Below are positions 16,791 to 25,360 of a stretch of 64,000 nt of DNA, piece after piece. A program made the translations under genes and the position numbers. Every line of letters starts with the position of its first letter. Within the stretch, counting starts at the first letter, position 1. Source of the stretch: Oscillibacter sp. PC13 (GTDB lineage: Bacteria > Bacillota > Clostridia > Oscillospirales > Oscillospiraceae); contig NZ_FOXE01000011.1 of assembly GCF_900115635.1 (NCBI RefSeq), positions 1 through 64,000 on the forward strand, read 5' to 3'. Under the pieces are notes generated by a model. The model did not search any database, was not told the origin of the DNA, and was given only the letters and a program-made list of their open reading frames with translations.

Positions 16791-17217
16791 ATGCATACTT
16801 CCTTTCTCGCAGCAAAGGCTCGCTGCGCAGTAAAACATCCGGAGGAACGCAGTGATCATCAACTGCTGGATCGTTCTCCTTTCCGGGGGATATATGGCTC
16901 ACTCTTTCACCATTATCAAACCCCAAACCGACCGAAATTGTCAAAGGGCAAACCTTGTTATCCCCTATCAAAAAACGCGGGTATCGCCCATCTTTTCAAC
17001 GGCCGGGTTCCATGATACAATGCAGAAAACCATTCCTGAGGACATCGTTTTCCAATGCCGCGGTCTGATGTACGGGTTCACTCTTTCAAACGATACCCGC
17101 AGTTCGACCCGAGCAGAAGGACGCGCGCCTGCCCTTGCCCGGGCATTTTAGGTGCGTCCATGTAGCAGTCCCCATTTCTATCATACTGAAACAGAGAGAA
17201 AGGAATGGTATTTCAAA
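16791..17217. promoter_or_regulatory. Divergent control region between isomerase and transporter genes
   Basis: This 427-bp gene-free region separates the minus-strand catabolic series from the plus-strand transporter. It contains an 11-bp direct repeat (TCACTCTTTCA at 16899-16909 and 17078-17088). It also has a 10-bp inverted repeat (GCGGGTATCG at 16977-16986, CGATACCCGC at 17091-17100). A minus-strand TTGACA lies at 16939-16944, but I see no -10 at ideal spacing. These paired sites are good candidates for operators of the island's two LysR proteins, with DNA looping possible. Confidence 0.6.
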
Positions 17218-18684
17218 ATGGCAACCAACGATAAGAAAACGAAATACAGCACATCATACATCGTCAACATCGTGATCACCCTGGCGCTGATGTTTGGCTT
17301 CGGTTACCTTCCCGCTTTCGGCGGCATCACTCCCGTTGGCATGAAGGTCCTGGGTGTATTCCTGGGTCTGGTCTATGGCTATACTGCCTGTGATATCATC
17401 TGGCCGTCCCTGTTCGCAATTCTGGCTTTCGGTATCTGTGGCTACACCACCATGGGCGCGGCCATTACCTCCATGATGGGCCACAACGTGGTGTTCCAGA
17501 CCCTGGTGGGCTTCATCTCGGCTGGCGCGCTTTCTTACTACGGATTCGGCAAGTGGTTCGTCCGCTGGTCTCTTTCTCTGAAGATCTTCAAGGGCCGCCC
17601 CATGCTTTACGTCTGCTCCTTCTTTGTGATCTTCGGTCTTTCCTCCATCGTGGTCAATCAGATCGTCCTGTCCCTCATTCTCTACGGCATCTGGCTGGAC
17701 ATCGCTGAAAATTGCGGCTACGAGAAGAACAGTCCCTTTGTCTATGTGGGCTTCGCTGGAATTCTGATGTGCACCATGCTGGGCGGCGCTATGATCCCCT
17801 ACACCAGCTGGCAGTTCGGCCTGGCCGGCGTTTGGGCCGAGGTCACCGGCAGTCCTATCAACTTTGGCCTGATGGGCTGCATCACCGTTCCCTGCACCGC
17901 CCTGACCATGATCCTCTATGTATATATCAGCAAGGCAATCTTCAAGATCGACTACAGCAAGCTGACCGAATTTGACGCAGATAAGCTGGGCGATGAGAGC
18001 AAAACCCTGCGTCCCCGCGCCAAGCGCATCCTGGTGGTTTACCTCATTTCCATCGTGGTCGTCATCCTGGCCAATACCATGATGGAGACCTCTTTCGCCA
18101 ACTTCATCAACAACACCCTCACCGCCGCCGGTGTCTACTGCCTGTGCGCCGCGATCCTGCTGATCATGCCCAGCGGCGAGGGCGACGGCAAGGGCTGCAT
18201 CGAGTTCTACAAGGTGAAGGACAGTGCCATCAGCTGGCAGGTCATCTTCATGTGCGCCGTTACGCTGCCTGTTGCTTCCGCTGTCACCAACGAGGCCACC
18301 GGCATCGTGCCCTTCCTCAGCAATCTGTTCTCTCCCATCTTTGCAGGCCGCAGTGGACTGTTCATCCTGATCGTTACCATCCTGCTGAGTATGTTCCTGA
18401 CCAACGTGGGCTCCAACATTGCTTTCGGCGCCGCTATGATCCCCATCGTCGCCCCCTTTGTCATCGAAAGCGGCATGAATCCCATGTTTGCCGGCGCTGC
18501 CATGATTTATATCATCAACATTGGTGCCGTTCTCCCCGGCGCTTCTGCTCCGGCAGCCATCTTCCATTCTCAGGAAGCCCTCACCAGTGGCTCTATGCGT
18601 ATTAAGGTGACGATAGTTAGTTGCCTGGCACTGTTGATTGTTGCAATCCCCCTGTTCAGCATTGCCTCTATGTTCCTGGGCTGA
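17218..18684 (+). CDS. SLC13/DASS-type anion (dicarboxylate) transporter
   Basis: ATG 17218 (MATNDKKTKYSTSY) is chosen because hydrophobic segments begin ~15 residues later; an upstream in-frame extension is polar and unlike the family. The 488-residue protein has about 11-12 hydrophobic segments and a repeated hairpin-type substrate region in the C-terminal half (LTNVGSNIAFGAAMIPIV, NIGAVLPGASAPAAIFH). I read it as an SLC13-family permease, whose members import di- and tricarboxylates or sulfate with Na+. It is divergent from the catabolic genes across the shared control region and ends in a strong terminator, so it is its own transcript. Confidence 0.83.
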   Translation: MATNDKKTKYSTSYIVNIVITLALMFGFGYLPAFGGITPVGMKVLGVFLGLVYGYTACDIIWPSLFAILAFGICGYTTMGAAITSMMGHNVVFQTLVGFISAGALSYYGFGKWFVRWSLSLKIFKGRPMLYVCSFFVIFGLSSIVVNQIVLSLILYGIWLDIAENCGYEKNSPFVYVGFAGILMCTMLGGAMIPYTSWQFGLAGVWAEVTGSPINFGLMGCITVPCTALTMILYVYISKAIFKIDYSKLTEFDADKLGDESKTLRPRAKRILVVYLISIVVVILANTMMETSFANFINNTLTAAGVYCLCAAILLIMPSGEGDGKGCIEFYKVKDSAISWQVIFMCAVTLPVASAVTNEATGIVPFLSNLFSPIFAGRSGLFILIVTILLSMFLTNVGSNIAFGAAMIPIVAPFVIESGMNPMFAGAAMIYIINIGAVLPGASAPAAIFHSQEALTSGSMRIKVTIVSCLALLIVAIPLFSIASMFLG

Positions 18685-18716
18685 GACGTTCCGTTTCAAC
18701 AGGCACAAACGCACAG

Positions 18717-18757
18717 AAAAGCGCTCCGGGTATTTCACATACCCGGAGCGCTTTTGG
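18717..18757 (+). terminator. Terminator after the transporter gene
   Basis: A 17-bp perfect stem (arms 18717-18733 and 18739-18755) with a 5-base loop starts in an A-run and ends in a T-run, so it works in both directions. It is 32 bp after the transporter stop. Confidence 0.85.
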
Positions 18758-18800
18758 GGTCTCATAAAGTTTTTCGTTACCTGATACCAAAAAAATCATC

Positions 18801-18830
18801 TTGTAAATTCATACTATTTTCGTGTAATAT
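18801..18830 (+). promoter_or_regulatory. Sigma-A-type promoter for the opine-dehydrogenase-like gene
   Basis: TTGTAA (18801-18806) and TAATAT (18825-18830) are separated by 18 bp in an AT-rich stretch that begins right after the transporter terminator. The following gene starts 77 bp downstream. Confidence 0.6.
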
Positions 18831-18907
18831 AAAGTTGAACTGTGGGTAACATTTCACTATTTATCCTGCTGGGGCAACAGCCGGAGAGCATTGAGGAGAT
18901 GTTTACC

Positions 18908-19975
18908 ATGATCGAAAAAATTACTGTCATTGGCGGCGGTTCTACAGGCCATATGGTGGCGGCTGTCATGGCCATGCGCGGCTTTAAAGTGACCCTGACC
19001 GATACGGAGCGTTTCTCTGAGCAGTTGGATGCTGTGAAGAAGCTCGGCGGCATTCAGCTGAGAGGCGGGATGCGCGGTACGGGCGTCCCGGAGAAAGTCA
19101 CGACGGATCCGGCGGAGGCCATTCCAGGTGCGGAGCTGATTTGCGTGGATGTTCCCGCTGACCGGCATGAGGAGATCGCCCGCTGGATCGCCCCTTATCT
19201 GGAGGACGGCCAGCACATTCTGATCATTCCCGGAAACCTGGGCTCCTTTATTTTCCGCAAGGTCTTTCAGGAGCTGGGTGTGACCGCCGACGTGACTCTG
19301 ACGGAAAAGGAGGGCAACTTCGGCCCCTGCCGTCTGACCGCTCCCGCTGAGGTCACCACCGGAATGCCGCTGAACCTGAAGGGCAAGATCGCCTCTCTGC
19401 CCGCCAGCGACACGGAGAAGGTCATCAAGGCTCTGGAAGGCGTTGTGGAGTACACCGCCAACCAGAACGTGTTTGAAGGCACCATCAACGCTGGCAATGT
19501 GATCAACCACGTTGCCAGCACGATCCTTTCGTCTGCGGAAATCGATCACAAGGGCAACAAATTTTCCCTGTTCAAATATGCGTTTACCCCTGCCGCCGTT
19601 CGCTGCATCGGCAAGATCCGCAATGAGCGCAAGGCTGTCATTGAGGCCATGGGCATGACCGAGCACGGTAACCCCGTCGGCATGGTGGAGATGGTCCAGC
19701 ATATTGACGAGCATCCTGAAATTCATGTGTTCTATGAATACATGGATGGCCCCTACGCACTGGATCACCGCTATCTTCACGAGGACTGCGGATGCGGTGG
19801 CGCTTTTGCCGTTTCCGTCGCCAAGCGGCTGGGGCTGGAAATGCCGGTGCTGACCGCTTTCCTGGGCGTGGCCGGCGCGATCAATGACCGCGATTATTTG
19901 AATGGTGGGCGAACCCTGGAGAACCTGGGCTTCCCCGAAGGTATGACGTTGGAGGAAATTTACAAACAGATCTGA
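18908..19975 (+). CDS. Opine (octopine/nopaline-type) dehydrogenase family enzyme
   Basis: The ATG at 18908 has GAGGAG 8 nt upstream and opens with the dinucleotide-binding strand MIEKITVIGGGSTGHMVAAVMA; earlier in-frame starts only add a poor leader. The 355-residue protein has the N-terminal Rossmann domain and the NAD/NADP octopine/nopaline dehydrogenase C-terminal domain (NVFEGTINAGNVINHVASTIL, YMDGPYALDHRYLHEDCGCGGAF). The His in NHVAS is the family's likely catalytic base. Family enzymes join or split an amino acid and a 2-oxo acid through a secondary amine. It has its own promoter. Together with the OCD-like gene it hints at an imino- or amino-dicarboxylate substrate. Confidence 0.85.
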   Translation: MIEKITVIGGGSTGHMVAAVMAMRGFKVTLTDTERFSEQLDAVKKLGGIQLRGGMRGTGVPEKVTTDPAEAIPGAELICVDVPADRHEEIARWIAPYLEDGQHILIIPGNLGSFIFRKVFQELGVTADVTLTEKEGNFGPCRLTAPAEVTTGMPLNLKGKIASLPASDTEKVIKALEGVVEYTANQNVFEGTINAGNVINHVASTILSSAEIDHKGNKFSLFKYAFTPAAVRCIGKIRNERKAVIEAMGMTEHGNPVGMVEMVQHIDEHPEIHVFYEYMDGPYALDHRYLHEDCGCGGAFAVSVAKRLGLEMPVLTAFLGVAGAINDRDYLNGGRTLENLGFPEGMTLEEIYKQI

Positions 19976-20039
19976 GTATCTGACATAGGGGGACAGCTGT
20001 CCGCTGTCCCTCTCTTTGTCTATCAGGAGGGAGAGACAT

Positions 20040-21032
20040 ATGAGGCTGGAACACATCCAGTATCTGCTGGAGATCAATCGCCTGCATTCCATTTCCGCGG
20101 CAGCCCGCTCACTTCACGTGAAGCAGACAACGCTGAGCGCCATTGTCAAGGTGGTAGAGGAGGAAGTTGGCTTTCCGATTTTCCAGCGGACGCCGCAGGG
20201 GGTCCTTGTCACTCCCACCGGTGAGCGCTTCATGTCTCTGGCCTGGGAAATCCATGTAAAGTATGAGGAATTGATGGCTGTCAAGCGTCATCTTTCCGGA
20301 GGCGCTCCTACGATCACCGTTCCAATGGCGCCCGCCATCTCCATGCGTCTGTCGATTCCGCTCTCGGACTACTTCTCCCGGTTTGATGTGCATGGAAACC
20401 TGAACTTCGAAGAAGCCCCCAGCGAATCCATCGGCGAGCTGATCCTAGACAACAGCGCAAACCTGGGCCTCACGTATCTGACCGAGGATGAGATCGACTA
20501 TATCCAGAAGGACGCCGGAAAAAGCAGCCTGAATGTGGAACGCCTGCTGGAGGATGAGCTTTGTATTCTGGTATCTCCAAAGCACCGGTTGGCATCCAGA
20601 GACTCCGTGAACATGGAGGATATCTTAGGTGAGCGGATGGTGACCGCCAATCCGGAGCGGAAGGATAAGATCGTAGGCGACTCCATCAACCGCGGGACCT
20701 ATGTCACCCGTTATTCCAGCATAGACGATATGTTTCAGGCTGTCCTGACGCAGGATGTGATCGGATTTGCGCCAAGATTTACCGGAGAGTTCCACTTTGA
20801 ACATATGAAAGAAACATTTAAGCTGATCCCTCTGCGCAACACAGAATACGAAAACCGGATGTTCCTGTGCCTGCTCACCTGCAAGGACCGGGACCTGCGG
20901 TATCAGGAGTATATTCTGGTTTCCTGCATTCACGATTATTTCCGGAACATGCACTCCCCGGCAGCGAGAGATCAATCCTCAGAGAACGGAGGTGTCAGTC
21001 GTGAGAACAGAACATCTGCAGTATCTCCTTGA
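20040..21032 (+). CDS. LysR-family regulator 1
   Basis: The ATG at 20040 has AGGAGGGAG 7 nt upstream. The 330-residue protein has an N-terminal winged helix-turn-helix (MRLEHIQYLLEINRLHSISAAARSL, with VKQTTLSAIVK as recognition helix) and a C-terminal substrate-binding domain. It overlaps the start of the second LysR gene by 32 bp. A small hairpin (19987-20010) separates it from the opine-dehydrogenase-like gene. It probably controls the island's divergent promoter in response to the pathway substrate or an intermediate. Confidence 0.9.
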   Translation: MRLEHIQYLLEINRLHSISAAARSLHVKQTTLSAIVKVVEEEVGFPIFQRTPQGVLVTPTGERFMSLAWEIHVKYEELMAVKRHLSGGAPTITVPMAPAISMRLSIPLSDYFSRFDVHGNLNFEEAPSESIGELILDNSANLGLTYLTEDEIDYIQKDAGKSSLNVERLLEDELCILVSPKHRLASRDSVNMEDILGERMVTANPERKDKIVGDSINRGTYVTRYSSIDDMFQAVLTQDVIGFAPRFTGEFHFEHMKETFKLIPLRNTEYENRMFLCLLTCKDRDLRYQEYILVSCIHDYFRNMHSPAARDQSSENGGVSRENRTSAVSP

Positions 21033-21999
21033 GATCGACAAACATCAATCTATTTCCGCCGCGGCGCAAAATCTCTATCTGGGTCAGACCACGCTCAGCT
21101 CTATCGTAAAAAGTGTGGAGGAAGAACTGGGGTTCACTGTGTTTCAGCGTACCCATGCAGGTGTCCATACTACCCCGGAGGGAGAAGAGGCGCTGGCGCT
21201 AATCTGGGAAATCGACCGCCGCATGATAGAAATCAAGGAACTGAATCAATACGCATCTTCCCCCTCCCAACCAGTCACCATTATTACATCTCCCACCATC
21301 AGCAGCGGCCTGGCGCTTCCTCTCAGCGCGGCCTATCTGCAGAAAAATCCCTCCGGCAATTTAAGCATTCAAACCGTTTCCGGCGAGGAGGTAGGCGTAA
21401 AGCTGGTGAAAAACGAGGGAAACATCGGCATCACCTACTTTTCACCTCAGAATCTGGAGAACTACCGCACCATCGCGTCCAAATACCGGGTGGATGTCGA
21501 TGTGGTTTACACCGATCAAATCTACCTGCTGGTCTCCCGGGAGCATCCCCTGGCCGCGCGGGACGAGGTTTCCTGCGAAGAACTGCAAAACCTGACGTTT
21601 GCCAATCTGCCCTATTACAGCACAGATGACAGCTTTCTGCGTCACTTCCAGCTGTTCGGCCCCGGAAACCGATACACCACTTTTTCCGATATCGCGCTGA
21701 TCAAGCGGGCAGTGCTGACGCAAAACATGGTCGCACTCCTCAGCGGCTACGCCATTAAGTACAATCACAGCGTTGACAACAGCCGTCTGAAGGCCATCGT
21801 CCTGAATAATCCTCCGGCGCTGCGGGAGATGCAGCTGTGCCTGATCCACCGGTCAGATTCCAATCTGCGTTATCAGGAAAAGCTGGCGCTGCAATGTATC
21901 AAAGCCCATTTTCAGAATCTGGCATCCCTGCCATTCGCACCGCAGACGGCTGGAAGCAACTTGCCAGAAGGATCGGTCCAGGAAAGTAAGCCGGAGTAG
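21001..21999 (+). CDS. LysR-family regulator 2
   Basis: The start is taken as the GTG at 21001, 8 nt after GGAGG, because it aligns the N-terminus (RTEHLQYLLEIDKHQSISAAAQNL) with regulator 1; a GTG at 20992 overlaps the ribosome binding site. The 332-residue protein has the LysR helix-turn-helix and effector domain, and shares with its neighbour the unusual N-terminal QYLLEI.KxxSISAAA pattern and RYQEKLAL/RYQEYILV C-terminal segment. Two adjacent related LysR proteins mirror the doubled isomerases and MmgE proteins, and may sense two related ligands or form a heteromer. Confidence 0.9.
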   Translation: MRTEHLQYLLEIDKHQSISAAAQNLYLGQTTLSSIVKSVEEELGFTVFQRTHAGVHTTPEGEEALALIWEIDRRMIEIKELNQYASSPSQPVTIITSPTISSGLALPLSAAYLQKNPSGNLSIQTVSGEEVGVKLVKNEGNIGITYFSPQNLENYRTIASKYRVDVDVVYTDQIYLLVSREHPLAARDEVSCEELQNLTFANLPYYSTDDSFLRHFQLFGPGNRYTTFSDIALIKRAVLTQNMVALLSGYAIKYNHSVDNSRLKAIVLNNPPALREMQLCLIHRSDSNLRYQEKLALQCIKAHFQNLASLPFAPQTAGSNLPEGSVQESKPE

Positions 22000-22034
22000 A
22001 CGCGCAGATCAGAGCTGCCCATCCACAGTATTCC

Positions 22035-22781
22035 GTGACACAGATGGATGCAGTTTTCGATAGAGTGTTTCTGGGACGTGACAGGGATTTTACAACCTCA
22101 AAGTGGCCGAGAAGAGTAGTTGGCTTACCTCAAGCAGTAACCAAACGTATTTGCGGACAGAAGGTTACGTCCACTTCAACTCACCCAGCATTAGCTCGAG
22201 AGTGGCATCCGGAGAAAAATGGTACTCTCTCATGCAGAGATGTAACTGTTGGTTACAATAAAAAAGTTTTGTGGAGATGTAGTTTGGGCCACGAATGGCA
22301 AGCGGTTATTAACAGAAGGAGAAATGGAGTAGGATGTCCTTGTTGTGCAAATAAAAAACTTTTGAGGTGATTTAATGACTTAGCTACAACACATCCGGAT
22401 ATTGCGGCACAATGGCACCCAACACTGAATGGCACATTATCTGCGAATGATGTTTTTGCTGGGACTGCAAAAAAGATTTGGCGGAGGTGTGAGCAAGGCC
22501 ATCAATGGACAGCAACTGTGAATAGCCGTACAACCAATAGAACGAGTTGTCCATACTGTTCCGGGCAAAAAGTTGTTCCTGGAGAAAACGACTTGCAGAA
22601 ACTATATCCAGAAATAGCTGCAGAGTGGGATTTCGAGAAAAATAAGCCACCGCTTCCGACGGCTTTTGAGCCCAAGTCAAATAAAGAAGTTTGGTGGAAG
22701 TGCTCAAACTGTGGAATGATATTTAAAAAGAAATTTTTTCAAAGAGGACTCTACCCTTTATGTCCACATTGCAAGCGCTGA
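22035..22781 (+). pseudogene. Zinc-ribbon/treble-clef repeat protein (DUF4379-type), broken by TGA
   Basis: Three consecutive ~65-residue units each contain an EWHP/QWHP/EWDF box, a WRC/WKC...GHEW/GHQW core and a CxxC ending (CPCCANKK, CPYCSGQK, CPHCKR). The frame is open from 22035 to a TGA at 22368-22370 and continues in the same frame from 22371 to 22781. The TGA sits in the linker that normally reads like PGFNDLATTHP, so a GGA-to-TGA change is likely. The N-terminus also looks truncated, and the region is more AT-rich than its neighbours. Family members are common near phage and restriction-type accessory genes; function is unknown. Confidence 0.7.
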
Positions 22782-23639
22782 ATTTAATATCAGCTATATC
22801 TGTCTGGCCGGGGCGTGCCCCGGCCGGATTTGTTGACAAGGAAAAGTACTGGGATATCGCAAAGACCCAAATCAAAATTTGCGATGCAGTAATCAAAGAG
22901 GAGGGCCGCGGATATGGAGGACACATCAAGTAACAATCCTCACCCTGTTTGACACTGTGAGCCGTTGTGTGGCCTCAGCGGGGGATGGGTGGCATCCGTA
23001 CACCTTCAAGCCGCTTCCGAAGCAGTGTGAGCGGTTTGTGGGAGAAGTCTTGCTGCCGCTGAAAAACACCTCAGAACCACGACTCTGCCCACAATGGGTG
23101 GGGTGCCCTCTCTTCTCCAGATAGTGTGGAATATATCAACAAAACGAAGATTAACAAGGAAAAGCGTGGATTGCCGGGAGTGGCGGGAAGAGACATCGGC
23201 CAGGACTGCGGGGCAGATTTACGCCACTTTCCGAAGGCTTACGAGGGACGAAAGGAGCAGCAGGATAAAGAACAGGCGTCGAGCGCGACGCCCTGTTCGG
23301 TCACTTCTGCCCGCAGTGCGGGCAGTTACGGGGGTTTTCAGAGAGTTCCAAAGTGGGGTCAAAATCGGAGGGGTGCTATCACTTCTGCGGTCGTTATCCC
23401 CGAGAGCTTACTCCTACAAGAAAAAAGTGGGTGTCATGCCCTGGAAACAATGCTATTGTGAGCAAAAAGGACATCTTCCGCTCTGCCGAATGCTGGAGCG
23501 GAGGATGCTTTTTACGGACGAACACCCTCAAGAATTGCGTCGCAGTAATCAAAGAATAAGCCTCGGCGCAGTTCAAAACCCAATTGATAACAATTTGATA
23601 ACTCTGCCCGGTTGGGATGGCTATTAAGGTCAGGGGATG
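22782..23639. other. Gene-poor stretch before integrase cassette B
   Basis: No convincing intact gene is seen. One frame (about 23294-23559) reads DALFGHFCPQCGQL and later CGRYPRE, CPGNNAIV, ECWSGG. This resembles a cysteine-rich zinc-binding protein whose 5' part is out of frame. Another short frame near 22850-22930 reads DKEKYWDIAKTQIKICDAVIKE. These look like decayed remnants of element genes; I do not recognise them. Confidence 0.4.
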
Positions 23640-23670
23640 GTATTGTGTGTCGCTGACAGGAGGCGATACG
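23640..23670 (+). promoter_or_regulatory. Conserved cassette leader, copy 2
   Basis: Bases 23640-23666 match 1331-1357 at 26 of 27 positions and include the AGGAGG box that sets the ATG at 23671. The sequences further upstream of the two cassettes do not match, so the conserved unit is short and begins just before GTATTGTGTG. Confidence 0.55.
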
Positions 23671-23976
23671 ATGTACGAATATATGAGAGGATTACAGCGA
23701 CAATTCTTCAAAGAACCGGACTTCCCGGAACTGCGGCAGGAAATCAAAGAAATCCATCAGGAATTGACTGAGGGCAAGGCTAAACCGGAACGCCGTAGTC
23801 TTCTGAAGTTGGTGGACCTGGAAGCGGAGCTGCGGGATGAGGTATCCCTCGCCAGTTTCGCGGCAGGCTTCCGTCTGGCTTGGGGGATCATTGCGGAACT
23901 GAATACAGAGCCGCCCTACTCCTTCGCCGAGGAAGAGGAACGCCGAATGGAACAGCAGCAGAGGAGGGATGACTGA
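23671..23976 (+). CDS. DUF6809-type small protein upstream of integrase (copy 2)
   Basis: The 101-residue protein is paralogous to 1363-1665: MYEYMRGLQRQFFKEPDFPELRQEI against MNDYMRALHQRFFREPEYADVRREI, then LLKLVDLEAELRDE and SFAAGFRLAWGIIAEL. ATG 23671 follows the conserved AGGAGG leader; a longer upstream frame only reads through the leader. Its TGA overlaps the integrase ATG by one base (TGATG), so translation is coupled. A role in controlling recombination is inferred only from position. Confidence 0.8.
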   Translation: MYEYMRGLQRQFFKEPDFPELRQEIKEIHQELTEGKAKPERRSLLKLVDLEAELRDEVSLASFAAGFRLAWGIIAELNTEPPYSFAEEEERRMEQQQRRDD

Positions 23977-25133
23977 TGGCAAAGAAACGAGCCAACGGTG
24001 AGGGTAGCATTCGCAAGCGGAAGGATGGCCGCTGGGAGGGCAGGTACACGGCAGGGCACGACCCAAACACCGGCAAGACCATCTATAAGAATGTCCTCGG
24101 CAAGACCCAGGGCGAGGTCAAAGAAAAATTGAAAAAGGCAATTGCGGACAGCCAGCAGTTGGATGTCACCAGAGCGAACACCTACACGGTCAGGAGCTGG
24201 ATCAAGCTGTGGTATGAAGTCTACGCCGAGCCGAGATTGCGGGAGAAAACAAAGGACTATTACCTGAACTACATCGACAAGCACATCATTCCCGAGCTGG
24301 GTGATATCAAGCTTGATAAGCTGACGACCATCCAAGTCCAGAAGTTCTACAACGACCTCCAGAAAAACGGAAGGGTGCAGCGGTACAAGCACATCGAGCT
24401 GAAAAACAAAGGGTTAAGTGTGCGGGTAGTCCACGGTATCCACACCCTGCTGAACAACTGCCTTGAACAGGCGGTCAAGGAAAGACTGCTCCTTGTGAAC
24501 CCGGCCAGGGGCTGTAAACTGCCCAAAATGGAGAAAAAGGAAATGAAGGTGCTTCCGCAGGAGAAAATCGGACCATACCTGATGGAAGCAGAAAAGCGTG
24601 GCCTTCTGGCGGCGTATTATCTGGAGCTGACCACCGGCCTGCGGCGGGGCGAACTTCTCGCCCTTCTCTGGACTGACCTGGATATCGAAGCCAAGACGAT
24701 CTCCGTGACAAAGCAAGTGAACCGTATCAAAGGTAAACTGGTAGTGAGCCAGCCCAAGACGCAAAATTCCGTGAGAACACTGGCGATCCCGCAGCAGGCG
24801 GTGGACCTGCTGGTGGAGGAACACAAAAAGCATCCGGGAAATCCCTATATGTTCCCCTCACCAAAGACGGGTACCATGTTTGACCCAGATTCCTTCCGGC
24901 ACACCCATGACAAAATTCTGAAAGCCATCGGAGCCGAGCATATCCGATTCCATGACCTCAGACACACATTCGCAACGTTATCCCTGAAGAACGGCGTGGA
25001 TGTCAAAACGCTATCCGGCGCCCTGGGCCATTACTCAGCAGGATTCACCCTCAGCACCTACACCCATGCCACAGCGGAGATGAAACGGGATGCGGCGGAT
25101 ACCATAGGAAACGTCATCAGCCAGGCAATGTGA
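23976..25133 (+). CDS. Tyrosine recombinase/integrase of element B
   Basis: The 385-residue protein is an intact phage-type integrase. It has an N-terminal AP2-like arm domain (EGSIRKRKDGRWEGRYTAG, ~8-26), a SAM-like core-binding domain (VRSWIKLWYEVYAEPRLREKT) and a catalytic domain. The catalytic set is complete: Arg in TTGLRRGELL, Lys in SQPKTQNS, HDLRHTFATL, LGHYSAGFT and the Tyr in STYTHA. It resembles the interrupted recombinase A2 more than A1. The gene points toward the intact tRNA-Val att site 228 bp downstream, so it is the likely enzyme for excision of the 20.9-kb island. Confidence 0.93.
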   Translation: MAKKRANGEGSIRKRKDGRWEGRYTAGHDPNTGKTIYKNVLGKTQGEVKEKLKKAIADSQQLDVTRANTYTVRSWIKLWYEVYAEPRLREKTKDYYLNYIDKHIIPELGDIKLDKLTTIQVQKFYNDLQKNGRVQRYKHIELKNKGLSVRVVHGIHTLLNNCLEQAVKERLLLVNPARGCKLPKMEKKEMKVLPQEKIGPYLMEAEKRGLLAAYYLELTTGLRRGELLALLWTDLDIEAKTISVTKQVNRIKGKLVVSQPKTQNSVRTLAIPQQAVDLLVEEHKKHPGNPYMFPSPKTGTMFDPDSFRHTHDKILKAIGAEHIRFHDLRHTFATLSLKNGVDVKTLSGALGHYSAGFTLSTYTHATAEMKRDAADTIGNVISQAM

Positions 25134-25257
25134 GATATGCCAAAAAATCAGCCGAAACTTGTACATCCGAAAAACACGAAAAAGCTGTAAAAATCAGCAT
25201 GGGACGGGGAAAATCCCGTCCTGTGCTGTCTAATCCTTTCCGCTCATTTCCGCTTAT

Positions 25258-25274
25258 GGGTCACGGTCTGGGTC
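25258..25274 (+). repeat. Tandem GGGTC motif, right-end copy (candidate integrase arm site)
   Basis: This is the same 17-bp unit as 4590-4606 with one base changed, in the same orientation, lying between integrase B and the att repeat. It may be an integrase arm site. Confidence 0.45.
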
Positions 25275-25325
25275 GTGGGAAAAGCAAAAGAATTCAAGCG
25301 AATATTTCGATCATAAAAGCAAAGA

Positions 25326-25360
25326 AAAGTTCCTGATTTCTTGCAAAATCAGGAACTTTT
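25326..25360 (-). terminator. Terminator of the tRNA Met-Glu-Val cluster
   Basis: The stem TTCCTGATTT with AAATCAGGAA is followed on the minus strand by TTTTCTTT, directly downstream of the CCA end of tRNA-Val. The displaced copy at 4396-4427 keeps the pairing with swapped bases. Confidence 0.75.

Noticed and set aside
22368..22370. TGA as selenocysteine in the zinc-ribbon protein
   Set aside because: The position is a linker that is normally Gly, not a metal-binding Cys, and no SECIS-like hairpin follows.
23126..23461. Short plus-strand frames before integrase cassette B
   Set aside because: They lack start signals and family features and overlap one another in different frames; treated as decayed sequence.
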